This document shows positions 27,697 to 35,787 of a DNA stretch of 64,000 nucleotides, one piece after another. The position numbers and the translations under genes are program-made. Every line of letters starts with the position of its first letter. Position 1 is the first letter of the stretch. The notes below the pieces were generated by a model. It was given only the letters and a program-made list of their open reading frames with translations, was not told the DNA's origin and did not search any database. This stretch comes from Brevibacterium sp. S22 (GTDB lineage Bacteria > Actinomycetota > Actinomycetes > Actinomycetales > Brevibacteriaceae). The DNA lies in contig NZ_RHFG01000010.1 in assembly GCF_004745485.1 (NCBI RefSeq), positions 1-64,000 of the forward strand, read 5' to 3'.

Positions 27697-27718
27697 CTGT
27701 ACCGTCTAGACGGTACAG
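27697..27718. promoter_or_regulatory. 22-bp TetR operator
   Basis: The half-site CTGTACCGTCT is followed at once by its exact complement, giving a perfect palindrome centred on TCTAGA. It is 9 bp upstream of the MFS start, and TACAGT at its end could be the -10 box for that gene. Confidence 0.65.
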
Positions 27719-27818
27719 CGAAAAGTCAGACCGCGGCCTCGGCCCAAATGCTCAGCGATTGCGCAGGCTGCGCCGCCGGCCAGACCTCTGCGCGAGCGGA
27801 TGGACTAGGCTCGACGTC

Positions 27819-28340
27819 ATGGCACGCAATCCGACCGCAACCAAGGAGAAGCTGCTCGACGCATTCGATGCTCTCCTCGACGAGCACGGCACAGCGGGAG
27901 CGACTCTGGACGCAGTGGCTGCGAAAGCGGGGGTCTCCAAAGGCGGTCTGCTCTACCACTTCGGGTCGAAGGCAGAGCTCATCAAGGGCAGTCTGGACCG
28001 ACTCGACCTATTGGTGGCAGAAGACATCGAAGAGATGAAGGCCGCCGGAGAGCGCCTGCACTACTACTACCTCGAGACCTCGGCCGAGGTCGGCACGCCC
28101 CTGGATCGCAGCCTCATCGCGGCCGGATGCCTCGCACTCGAGAACGAGGAGGCCAAGGCGGCTCTGCGCAAGACCCGGGAAACCTGGTTCAACCTGCTCA
28201 AGGGCCACCTCGGCGATGCGGATCTGGCGATGACGATCCAGCTCATCGGCGACGGCATGTACTTCAACCAGAACTTCGGGCTCTCGCAGGACGAAGCCCT
28301 CGACCACGTCAAGCGGATACTCGCGCGCCTCGGGCTCTAG
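27819..28340 (+). CDS. TetR family regulator, probably of the MFS exporter
   Basis: The 173-residue protein has a helix-turn-helix (TLDAVAAKAGVSKGGLLYHF) and a C-terminal domain with HYYYLETSAE and MTIQLIGDGMYFNQNFGL. The latter resembles the TetR_C domain of EbrR/QacR-like regulators. It is divergent from the MFS gene with the 22-bp palindrome between them. The ATG at 27819 is preceded by TAGGCT seven bases upstream and no Shine-Dalgarno, so it may be leaderless. An open frame to 27687 would run through the operator and is rejected. Confidence 0.87.
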   Translation: MARNPTATKEKLLDAFDALLDEHGTAGATLDAVAAKAGVSKGGLLYHFGSKAELIKGSLDRLDLLVAEDIEEMKAAGERLHYYYLETSAEVGTPLDRSLIAAGCLALENEEAKAALRKTRETWFNLLKGHLGDADLAMTIQLIGDGMYFNQNFGLSQDEALDHVKRILARLGL

Positions 28341-28379
28341 AGGGCCTTCCTCCGCGCAGCTCCACCGGCAGACGCACTG

Positions 28380-28432
28380 GGTGGTCGAAATGGTCACGTT
28401 CGCCGCAACGCAACGTGAGCATTTCGACCACC
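28380..28432. terminator. 20-bp hairpin between convergent genes
   Basis: GGTGGTCGAAATG (28380-28392) and TCACGTT pair with AACGTGA and CATTTCGACCACC (28412-28432), with one G-G mismatch and an 11-nt loop. It lies between the TetR stop and the flavoprotein stop. Confidence 0.65.
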
Positions 28433-28456
28433 CTAGAGCGGGTTTCCGGCCGCGAT

Positions 28457-30277
28457 TCAGCTCAGGTGGTGGACCTCCTGCAGCCCATACACCGGGGTGT
28501 CGATTCCCTCATGACGGGCCTTGAGCTGGAGAGCCAGGTACAGCGAGTAGTGGCGTGCCTGGTGAAGGTTGCCGCCCATGAACCAGAGGTTCTCCTGCTG
28601 GGTCGGCTTCCACATGTTCCGCTGCTCGCCCTCCCACGGGCCCGGGTCCTTCGTCGTCTCCGATCCCAGGCCCCAGCACTTGCCGACCCTGTCCGCGGTC
28701 TCCTGATCGACGAGGTCGGCGACCCAGCCGTTCATCGACCCGTAGCCGGTGGCGTAGACGACGAGGTCGGCCGGCAGTTCGGTGCCGTCATCAAGGACGA
28801 CGGCATGCTCGGTGAGGTGGTCGACCTGCCCCTTGGCCAGCTTCACTTTGCCGTCGGCGACGAGTTCGGCGGATCCGACGTCGATGTAGTATCCCGATCC
28901 CCGACGCAGGTATTTGAGGAACAGGCCGGACTCGTCGTCTCCGAAGTCGAGGTCGAATCCGGCGTCCTCCATCCGCTGATAGAAGTCCTTGTCCGCTTCC
29001 TTGATCTGGTCATAGAGCGGGATCTGGAACTCGTGCATGATCCGGTACGGCAGCGACGCGAAGATGAGATCCGCCTTCTCTGTCGTCACTCCGCTGTCCA
29101 GAGCGCGTTCGGAGTACAGGTCCCCCATCGCGATCTCCACGAGCGAATCGCTCTTGACGATATGCGTGCTCGAGCGCTGCACCATTGTGACGTCCGCGCC
29201 GTTCTCATACAGGGCTCCGCAGATGTCGAAGGCCGAGTTGTTGCTGCCGATCACAACCACCTTCTTACCCGCATAGGCGTCGGGGCCCGGATGCTGTGAG
29301 GAATGCTGCTGTTCGCCCTTGAAGATGTCCGAGCCCGGGAAGGTGGGGATGCTCGGTTTGCCCGACATTCCCGTGGCCATCACCAGATGGGTCGGGCGCA
29401 GTGTGACCTTCTCCCCGTCCCGTTCGACCTCGACCGTCCACTGGCCCGCCGCTTCGTCATATTTCGCCGAGGTGGCTGCAGTCGATGACCAGTACGGAAT
29501 CTCCATCACCTTCGTGTAGAACTCCAACCAGTCCGCGATCTTGTCCTTCGGTGCGAACACCGGCCAATTGTCGGGGAACTTCAGATACGGCAGGTGGTCG
29601 TACCAGACCGGATCGTGCAGGCACAGCGACTTGTACCGTGACCGCCACTGATCGCCCGGCTTCTCCCACCGGTCGATGACCAGGGAGGGCACCCCGAGTT
29701 GGCGGAGGCGAGCGCCGAGGGCGATCCCGCCCTGCCCGCCGCCGACGACGAGGATGTAGGGATCGGCGGTCTTGCCCCAGGCGGCATCCTCCTCGGCGAG
29801 CTTCTCCGACCAGCTCTTCCGCTCGGGGTCGACGCCGTGTTCGGCACCTTTGACGCGTCGGGTGCCGCGCGGCTCCTCATGCCCGGTGATCTCCTGCAGC
29901 GAAGTGAGCACGGTCCAGGCCTTGGTGCCGTCTTCGTCGATGAGGCGGACGAGCCCCTTACCGCGCCCCACCGAGGTCGTGAAGGTGAACCACGCTTCGG
30001 TCACCCCGTCGGCAGTCGCCGCGGGCTCACTGAGCTCGAACTCCTCTGGTAAGACCCGGTCCAGATTGTGCGTGAGCAGGTCCGTGACCCCTTCGGGGTT
30101 CTCCACCGTTTTGAGATTCCAAGTGAAGGACACGAGGTCCCTCCAGTAGCTGTCCGTGGCGAACAGTCCGGCTGCGGCCGGAATATCCCGGCGGCTCAGC
30201 GCCGATTCGAAGTCCTGCAGCCACCTCATTGCGATGTCATCGGCAGTCAGCTGGGGACGATCAAGCGTCGTTGTCAT
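28457..30277 (-). CDS. NTF2-like domain fused to flavin-containing monooxygenase
   Basis: The 606-residue protein has an N-terminal NTF2-like domain (about 1-135) followed by a class B flavoprotein. FAD binding is at VVGGGQGGIALGARLR, a Rossmann-like NADPH site at VVVIGSNNSAFDICG, and PTHLVMATGMSGKPSIP lies between. It would oxygenate a small organic substrate (Baeyer-Villiger or heteroatom oxidation) with NADPH and oxygen. The second nucleotide motif has GSNNSA rather than GxGxxG. GGAGGAG precedes the start. It is divergent from a GAF-type activator, a layout used for inducible ketone, alcohol or amine oxidation. Confidence 0.87.
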   Translation of the reverse strand: MTTTLDRPQLTADDIAMRWLQDFESALSRRDIPAAAGLFATDSYWRDLVSFTWNLKTVENPEGVTDLLTHNLDRVLPEEFELSEPAATADGVTEAWFTFTTSVGRGKGLVRLIDEDGTKAWTVLTSLQEITGHEEPRGTRRVKGAEHGVDPERKSWSEKLAEEDAAWGKTADPYILVVGGGQGGIALGARLRQLGVPSLVIDRWEKPGDQWRSRYKSLCLHDPVWYDHLPYLKFPDNWPVFAPKDKIADWLEFYTKVMEIPYWSSTAATSAKYDEAAGQWTVEVERDGEKVTLRPTHLVMATGMSGKPSIPTFPGSDIFKGEQQHSSQHPGPDAYAGKKVVVIGSNNSAFDICGALYENGADVTMVQRSSTHIVKSDSLVEIAMGDLYSERALDSGVTTEKADLIFASLPYRIMHEFQIPLYDQIKEADKDFYQRMEDAGFDLDFGDDESGLFLKYLRRGSGYYIDVGSAELVADGKVKLAKGQVDHLTEHAVVLDDGTELPADLVVYATGYGSMNGWVADLVDQETADRVGKCWGLGSETTKDPGPWEGEQRNMWKPTQQENLWFMGGNLHQARHYSLYLALQLKARHEGIDTPVYGLQEVHHLS

Positions 30278-30399
30278 TTCACTCCTCCTCGTTGAGCTGT
30301 GTGCACCCACGCTATGCCGCCGGGCGCGGTCCGCAAAGAGTTGCATCGGATTGCATGGCCGCGCACCGAGGTGGGATTCTCACGGACGCCTCGACCCCA

Positions 30400-30428
30400 T
30401 GGTCAGAGGGTCCTTCCCGCCTTATACT
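30400..30428 (+). promoter_or_regulatory. promoter of the GAF regulator gene
   Basis: TGGTCA (30400-30405) and TATACT (30423-30428) are spaced by 17 bp. The -10 ends 6 nt before the ATG at 30435, implying a leaderless transcript. Confidence 0.5.
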
Positions 30429-30434
30429 CAAGGC

Positions 30435-31595
30435 ATGCTTCAGCCGGATCTGGCGCACCTCGCCAGAGATCTGACACGCATTCACGATGCCGTGATCACC
30501 GGGGCTTCGCCGCCGGTGCAACCGCGCGCGCTGGTCAGGCGCTCGTGGGATCGGATGCTGCGCTGGGGCCTGGACCCCGACGGTGCGAACGCGCGAATCG
30601 TCGCCGACGGGGCCGAGCTGGAGACCCGGCGACGGAAGTCACGGCTGCGTCTGGTCGTCGAGGAGATGCGATCCGTTCTGCTGCGCGCCCCCGACGCAGC
30701 ACCCTTCATCCTCGTCGTCACCGATGCCGATGGGGTCATACTGTGGCGAGACGGTGCGGCTTCTGCCAGGCGCCAAGCCGATGGGCTCGGATTCGTCGAA
30801 GGAGCGCATTGGTCCGAAGCCACGGTCGGCACGAACGCCATCGGAACTGCACTGACCGAGGAAGCGCCCGTCCAGCTGTTCTCCGCCGAGCACTTCGAAG
30901 CGTCACAGCATCCTTGGTATTGCAGTGCCGTGCCCGTGCACGATCCGCATGACGGGACCCTGCTCGGCGTCGTCGATATCAGCGGCCCGGCTCTGACTCT
31001 TCACCCTGCGGTGCAGTCTTTGGTGACGACGGCGGTGCGCCTGGCCGAGGCCCGGCTGATGATCGCTCAGCAGGAGGCGCTGAACACTCTGCGCGACCGG
31101 ATGTCGGCGATGCTCGCCGGCTCTTCCGGTCCAGCGCTCGTCGTCGACGACGCCGGGTGGGTGGCGTACCAGCAGGGAGTGCGCAGCCGGGACCGCATCG
31201 AAGTGCCCGCCGCCGACCGTTCGATCCTCATCCCCGGCGCCGGTCTGTGTCTGCCGGAGAAGATCACCGGCGGCTGGCTGCTGCGCCCGTACGGTGACCG
31301 GCTGGCCTCCGTCGTTCTGCGCACCTCGGCGGATCCGCCCGTACTCGACATCCACTCCGGCGCCGAACCGCTCGTCGTCCCGCTCACGCCACGGCGGGCG
31401 CAGATCCTGGCGGCGGTCACCTCGGCGGGTGCTGCTGGGATCAGCGCTGCCGACCTCAGCCAGCGCCTCTACGGCGACGGCGACCATGTGGTCACCGTCC
31501 GCGCTGAGGTGTCTCGGCTTCGCCGCTCGGTCGGGGCGCTGCTGGCCACCCGACCGTACCGGTGGGCAGAAGGCGTCGACGCGCAGGTGGAGTGA
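30435..31595 (+). CDS. GAF-domain transcriptional regulator (AcoR-like, without AAA+ domain)
   Basis: The 386-residue protein has an N-terminal sensor (about 60-200) typical of AcoR-type regulators: ILVVTDADGVILWRDG, WSEATVGTNAIGTAL and EHFEASQHPWYCSAVPVHD. A C-terminal winged-helix segment (about 320-380, ISAADLSQRLYGDG, VTVRAEVSRLRRSVG) follows. No sigma-54 AAA+ domain is present, as usual in actinobacteria. It probably senses a small ligand and controls the divergent monooxygenase. Its last 104 nt overlap the 3' end of the convergent TetR gene. Confidence 0.83.
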   Translation: MLQPDLAHLARDLTRIHDAVITGASPPVQPRALVRRSWDRMLRWGLDPDGANARIVADGAELETRRRKSRLRLVVEEMRSVLLRAPDAAPFILVVTDADGVILWRDGAASARRQADGLGFVEGAHWSEATVGTNAIGTALTEEAPVQLFSAEHFEASQHPWYCSAVPVHDPHDGTLLGVVDISGPALTLHPAVQSLVTTAVRLAEARLMIAQQEALNTLRDRMSAMLAGSSGPALVVDDAGWVAYQQGVRSRDRIEVPAADRSILIPGAGLCLPEKITGGWLLRPYGDRLASVVLRTSADPPVLDIHSGAEPLVVPLTPRRAQILAAVTSAGAAGISAADLSQRLYGDGDHVVTVRAEVSRLRRSVGALLATRPYRWAEGVDAQVE

Positions 31596-32199
31596 GGGGC
31601 TCCGGCCAGAGGACCGCGTCGACCGCGGCGTACAAGGTCTCCGTCTCCGCTTGGGCGATCGTGTCCTCGCTCGGCAGCGCCCGTTTCAGGGCCAGTCCTT
31701 CGAGCACGGTGTTGAGGAAGCGGGCCCGGCGGGGGATGTCGTCTGCGGCCACAGCGTCCTCGTCGGCGAGCACGCGCAGCCAGTCCTCTACGCGGCGCTG
31801 ACCGTCGCGCTCCATCGCCAGATAGGCCTCGCGCACCGGGGCGGTCTGCTCGACGGCGATGAACTCCCGGGTCAGGGTGGTCATGGCGTCGCGTGCCTGC
31901 TGACCGACTTTGGCCGACCCAAGCACCTCGCGCAGACACTCGACCAGCCGCTCCCGTGCAGGAACCGAGGTGTCACGGATGCGCTCTGCGGGGACCACCC
32001 AGTCGTAGATGCGCCCCATCAGCTCATCCCGTAGCGCCTGCTGGGTGGGGAAATGGTGACGAAGCGACCCTGCGCTCACCCCAGCTCGTGCGGCGACCCT
32101 GCGAACGCTGAGCCTCGCTGCCATGCCCTCCTCGCCGAGGATCGCCGCGGCCGCCGCGAGAATCCGCTCGCGAGTGCTGATCTCCTCCTGGTCGGTCAT
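31492..32199 (-). CDS. TetR family regulator divergent from CPBP protease gene
   Basis: The 235-residue protein has a helix-turn-helix RLSVRRVAARAGVSAGSLRHHF at 30-50 and a helical C-domain (TetR_C type, AERIRDTSVPARERLVECL). It has a Pro/Arg-rich tail (from about 205) that exists only because the gene reads on into the 3' end of the convergent GAF regulator. Two near-identical palindromes lie between it and the CPBP gene. AGGAGG sits 11 nt before the ATG, and an in-frame TGA just upstream excludes longer starts. Confidence 0.87.
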   Translation of the reverse strand: MTDQEEISTRERILAAAAAILGEEGMAARLSVRRVAARAGVSAGSLRHHFPTQQALRDELMGRIYDWVVPAERIRDTSVPARERLVECLREVLGSAKVGQQARDAMTTLTREFIAVEQTAPVREAYLAMERDGQRRVEDWLRVLADEDAVAADDIPRRARFLNTVLEGLALKRALPSEDTIAQAETETLYAAVDAVLWPEPLTPPARRRLLPTGTVGWPAAPRPSGEAETPQRGR

Positions 32200-32244
32200 C
32201 CGGCTTCACACCTCCTACCAATCCACTCTAGCAACACACCGTAT

Positions 32245-32259
32245 TAACACACTGTGTTA
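32245..32259. promoter_or_regulatory. TetR operator 1
   Basis: TAACACA-C-TGTGTTA is a perfect 7-1-7 palindrome, centred 32 bp from operator 2. Both share the core AACACA-S-TGTGTT and lie between the divergent TetR and CPBP genes. Confidence 0.65.
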
Positions 32260-32275
32260 GTGTTGCAGTGTTCAA

Positions 32276-32292
32276 CCAACACAGTGTGTTGG
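32276..32292. promoter_or_regulatory. TetR operator 2
   Basis: CCAACACA-G-TGTGTTGG is a perfect 8-1-8 palindrome, three helical turns from operator 1. A further half-site, CAACACA, is present near 32232. Confidence 0.65.
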
Positions 32293-32429
32293 TGAGTCGT
32301 TGAGTGGTGAGGAGGCACCGTGATGCAGCCATCGTCTCGCCGGCACACCGAGATGCGCTTTCAGCCAGTTCGCGAACGCGTGCAGCGCCCGCACCGCCAT
32401 CGCTGCGACAAGACCGCAGGAGGATGACC

Positions 32430-33305
32430 ATGCCGACCTCACCGCACACCACCCGCCCTTTCGGCGCTCATCTGAGCATGGCCTGGTGGAGGCCGTTGCT
32501 GCTCGTTCCCGGGATGTTGGTCCTGTTCCTCGGGATGCAGGTCTCTTTCTACGCAGCCTCCGCACTGATCGACGGCCGAGACCAGGTGCTGACCCCGGAC
32601 ATGACTCCGACGATCCAACTCGCGAACAACCTCAGCGTCGCAGTGACGGCACTGATCGCGCTCATCGTGACAGCGCGTCTGGCGAAGGTCCCGTGGCGTA
32701 GCCTGCTCAGCTACCCGCGGACCTTCGACGTACACCGACTCTGGGTCTACGGCGCCGTCTCCGTGGTTCTGGTCGCAGTCGGGGCCGGGGCAACAGCGAT
32801 GATAGCGCCCGAGACAACCGGCTGGGTGGGGTTCGGCCTCAGCGGGACGACGTGGGCGCTGCTGGCTGTGTCGGTGCTCACTTCGCCGTTGCAGTCCGCC
32901 GGCGAGGAGCTGATCTTCCGCAGCGCCATGATGCCCGTGATCGCTTCGTGGGTTCGGGCGGTGCGCCCGGCCATCGCCATCGGCATCGTGATCTCGAGCA
33001 TCCTGTTCGCCCTCCTCCACGGCTCCGCGGACCCGTGGCTATTCGCCTACTTCACGGTCGTGGGCCTCGGCACCGCGGTGATGGCGGTGATCAGTCGGGG
33101 CATCGAGGCGCCTGTCGCCTTCCATGTGGCCAACAACCTCGTCACTTCGGTCCTGAACACCACGCTCGCCGCCGGCGAGGCACCGGTCTTCGAGCGCTCC
33201 GCCGGTGCCGGCTGTCCCTCCTACCTCATCCTCATTGCGGTCAACGTGGCCGCCGTGGGCGTGGTCTGGTGGCGCGAACGCCCCCGGAAAGCGGACCTCC
33301 GATGA
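32430..33305 (+). CDS. CPBP family intramembrane metalloprotease
   Basis: The 291-residue protein has about seven transmembrane helices and the full CPBP (Rce1/CAAX-protease-like) motif set: Glu159-Glu160 with Arg164 (GEELIFR), His197 (FALLHG) and His232 with Asn236 (FHVANN). Bacterial members cleave membrane-bound peptides or act in bacteriocin immunity and maturation. The ATG at 32430 has AGGAGG six bases upstream. It overlaps the next gene by 4 nt. The divergent TetR regulator and two operators suggest inducible expression. Confidence 0.9.
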   Translation: MPTSPHTTRPFGAHLSMAWWRPLLLVPGMLVLFLGMQVSFYAASALIDGRDQVLTPDMTPTIQLANNLSVAVTALIALIVTARLAKVPWRSLLSYPRTFDVHRLWVYGAVSVVLVAVGAGATAMIAPETTGWVGFGLSGTTWALLAVSVLTSPLQSAGEELIFRSAMMPVIASWVRAVRPAIAIGIVISSILFALLHGSADPWLFAYFTVVGLGTAVMAVISRGIEAPVAFHVANNLVTSVLNTTLAAGEAPVFERSAGAGCPSYLILIAVNVAAVGVVWWRERPRKADLR

Positions 33306-33979
33306 TCAGGAACTTGAAGCGCCGGTGGCAGATGGGCAAAGTCAGGCCCGGCGACGGAAGCCGTCTTAAGCCCTTCCGTTGGTGGCAACTGCTCAGCAGG
33401 TGCCTGTTCTACATCCGATTGATCGACCAGACCGGCCCACCGCACCTCTATGCGGTGGACGTTCACCACATGACCGATGCGAAGTCCAAGTCCGACCATG
33501 AAGCGGGTAAGGGCACAGCTCCCGCCGCGCTGTATCGGGACGGGGTGCAGATCGCCCGATCCAATGTGCCCACCATCTTCACCGTGCCCGGCGGGACCAT
33601 CCAGGTCGCCACCAGCGGATTCGGCGTCAAACGCATGCACTACATCCCCGACGACGGCGCTGAGCACATGCTGCGCCCTGACCCTCGATCACAGGAAGGA
33701 CGTCGCGCGAAGTTCGCCGACCGGCATCCTGCGCTGAGCAGAGGTGTGGGGCTCGTCTCGCTGGTGGTTCTGCTCTTCGCGCTGAGCTTGAGCATCCTGC
33801 AAGGTGTCGAGTCGATCACCGCGATACCACCGGTTGCCGAGCACATCGGAACGTTCAACTCACCGGTGAGGCTTCCCGCCTGGGCAAACATCGCAATGAT
33901 CCTGGCCGGACTGCTGGCCGGATACGAACGAGCCACACGACTGCGTCACCATTGGCTGATCGACTCAGCTGCAACATGA
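33302..33979 (+). CDS. unknown protein with two C-terminal membrane helices
   Basis: I do not recognise this 225-residue protein. Residues 1-150 are soluble, with beta-rich content (HLYAVDVHHMTD, TIFTVPGGTIQVATSGFGVKR) suggesting a small beta domain. There is an acidic/basic linker and then two transmembrane segments near 155-175 and 195-210, ending HHWLIDSAAT. It is translationally coupled to the CPBP protease gene (ATGA), so it may be that protease's substrate, partner or a protected factor. GC content and codon use match the core. Confidence 0.75.
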   Translation: MIRNLKRRWQMGKVRPGDGSRLKPFRWWQLLSRCLFYIRLIDQTGPPHLYAVDVHHMTDAKSKSDHEAGKGTAPAALYRDGVQIARSNVPTIFTVPGGTIQVATSGFGVKRMHYIPDDGAEHMLRPDPRSQEGRRAKFADRHPALSRGVGLVSLVVLLFALSLSILQGVESITAIPPVAEHIGTFNSPVRLPAWANIAMILAGLLAGYERATRLRHHWLIDSAAT

Positions 33980-34021
33980 TGGGAATGCTTTCGCAGCCGC
34001 TTCATCATGTGGGACCCCTGC

Positions 34022-34399
34022 CTTGATCGGACGCTCACGTTGGGGGCTGACAATGACGATCCATCACGCCGTCGACGGCAGAGGTCGGCCCACTGGCAGT
34101 GGAAGTCACTGGTGGACAGAGCCATAACGGAGTGCCCCTGCCGCAGGTGCTGGCTGATATCCGAGTACCGCGGCATCTGAGCGGTGATCGCGGAGAAGAA
34201 GGACCAGATCGCAACTCGCAAGAAGCGCGACAGCAGAGGTGGACGACCGCCGAAATTCGACGCCGGTGCTTGCTCGTTTGCCTACGGCAGGCAATGGCGA
34301 GGATCAGCGACGAGATATGACAAGCTCGCCATCACCTTCCGTGCGGCAGTCGTGATCAGCGCGATCCCGATATGGGTCCGCCGATAAAGGAGACATGCA
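34022..34399 (+). pseudogene. IS5-family (IS427-like) transposase relic
   Basis: Conceptual translation shows pieces of the same transposase as at 44.2 kb: GRSRWG then a stop, HHAVDG, EVTGGQSHNGVPLPQVLADI, EKKDQIATRKKR, SFAYGRQWRGSATRYDKLAI and AVVISAIPIW. These are separated by stops, frameshifts and at least two internal deletions. One is of about 30 residues after the LADIRVPR position and one spans the YRNRNVVER region. It ends in AAAGGAGACAT, matching the terminal repeat of the 44.2-kb element. The first part of the transposase is missing. Confidence 0.8.
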
Positions 34400-34414
34400 C
34401 TTGCTCCGGCCGGT

Positions 34415-34837
34415 CTACGTAGACGCCCCGCAGTAGGTGCCCACCGACCACAGCACACCTTCGGGGTCCTGGATGCTGAAATCGAGCGATCCGTAGTCCT
34501 GTTCGGTCAGCCCCATGACCTCGGCGGCACCGGCGGCGAGCGCACGCGAATGAAGTTCACGGACGTTTCCGGAGGCCAGATAGACCGACCCCGAGGCGAC
34601 TCCGGTCCTGGTCATCACCCCACCGTCATCGCGGACGGACCCGAGCATCACTCCCCCGCCCTCGGGCCAGGCCAACTCGGCGTGGTCGACGCGGTCCGGA
34701 TTGTCAGCATTCGTATATTCGGCGATGACTTCGAAGCCGAGCGCCTCCTGCAGAAATGCGATCGCGGCTTTGGCATCACGGTATCGAAAGGTGGGCCACA
34801 CGCTGCATGACTGAGCGTTTGCGGATTCGGCGGACAT
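34415..34837 (-). CDS. VOC family protein (glyoxalase/bleomycin-resistance fold)
   Basis: The 140-residue protein has the paired beta-alpha-beta-beta-beta modules of the vicinal oxygen chelate family: WPTFRYRDAKAAIAFLQEALGFEV at the start and DYGSLDFSIQDPEGVLWSVGTY at the end. It resembles the PhnB/glyoxalase-like proteins often found next to AraC regulators. The metal or ligand is unknown. AAGGAG lies 5 nt before the start, and it follows the AraC gene by 82 nt on the same strand. Confidence 0.85.
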   Translation of the reverse strand: MSAESANAQSCSVWPTFRYRDAKAAIAFLQEALGFEVIAEYTNADNPDRVDHAELAWPEGGGVMLGSVRDDGGVMTRTGVASGSVYLASGNVRELHSRALAAGAAEVMGLTEQDYGSLDFSIQDPEGVLWSVGTYCGAST

Positions 34838-34919
34838 GGGGACTCCTTCTCTGTGGGTGTTCTGGAACCTCCATCATCGGAGCTCCCTTCCAGCCGGGTC
34901 TTGGACGAATGGGAACAGT

Positions 34920-35771
34920 TCAATCCCTCGCCGAGGCGGGCCCTTCCGAATCTGTTCCCGCCGTGTGCCTTCGGGCCACGTCATCGGCGGCCAACCACCG
35001 GCTCGGACTGAGACCGACGAATTCCCGGAAGTCTCTGTTGAGGTGCGCTTGATCGGCGTAGCCGCAGTCCACGGCGATCTCCGCCAAACTGGCCCGGCCC
35101 TCCGGGATGAGACGCCGCGCCCGGTCGAAGCGCACGATGCGTGCGGCATCCTTCGGACCGATCCCGTATTCGGACCGGAACTGGCTGCCCAGATGGCGTC
35201 GGCTCCACCCGATGTCATCGGCGACGAGGGAGACGGGCACACCGCCATGGCTGCCGATTATCCGATGCCAGGCGGCGACCACCTCGGCGCGGGGACGATT
35301 CGCATCATCGATCGTGCGGATGAGCACGTCGTCGATGGCGGCGAAGCGAGCGGACCATTCCGTCTCACGGTTCACCCGCTCATGCAGTTCCGCGGTCAGT
35401 GGTCGCGAGATCCGAGCAAGGTCGACACTGTGGTGAGCGAACTCTGCGGCGGGGATTCCGAACAACGCCCGCGGTGCCATCGGACTGAAGTTGATCTGGA
35501 TTCCCGACATGGCACCGTCATGCCTGATGAGCGTCCTGCGCAGGTGGAGCCCGGCGAGCAGCACATCATAGGCGTCGGCACCGTCGGTCGCCTCGTCGAC
35601 CTGGAGAAGCGGGCGGTCGAGCGCGACGATGAATGTCAGCATCCCCGATGGCAGGCCGAGATGCGTCCCCGCGGGCACGCCTGCGATGTCGTAGCCGACG
35701 TAATCGCCGACATAAGGTCGCAGACGCGGATGCGGGGCACGAACGAGGCCATCGGGTCGCACCGCGGACAT
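34920..35771 (-). CDS. AraC family transcriptional regulator
   Basis: The 283-residue protein has a C-terminal AraC/XylS DNA-binding domain (about 180-265). It shows VSLVADDIGWSRRHLGSQFR as the first helix-turn-helix and SLAEIAVDCGYADQAHLNRDF with SPSRWL as the second. Residues 1-160 form a DUF6597-like sensing domain. It probably regulates the VOC gene downstream. TAGACT lies 6 nt before its ATG and no Shine-Dalgarno is seen, so the mRNA may be leaderless. The upstream amidase ends 16 bp away on the same strand. Confidence 0.87.
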   Translation of the reverse strand: MSAVRPDGLVRAPHPRLRPYVGDYVGYDIAGVPAGTHLGLPSGMLTFIVALDRPLLQVDEATDGADAYDVLLAGLHLRRTLIRHDGAMSGIQINFSPMAPRALFGIPAAEFAHHSVDLARISRPLTAELHERVNRETEWSARFAAIDDVLIRTIDDANRPRAEVVAAWHRIIGSHGGVPVSLVADDIGWSRRHLGSQFRSEYGIGPKDAARIVRFDRARRLIPEGRASLAEIAVDCGYADQAHLNRDFREFVGLSPSRWLAADDVARRHTAGTDSEGPASARD

Positions 35772-35787
35772 ATGGGCAGTCTAGACC

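Noticed and set aside
26513..27709. 398-codon frame antisense to the MFS gene, very rich in Asp, Glu, Arg and Gln
   Set aside because: Typical mirror image of a hydrophobic protein gene; it also runs through the TetR operator.
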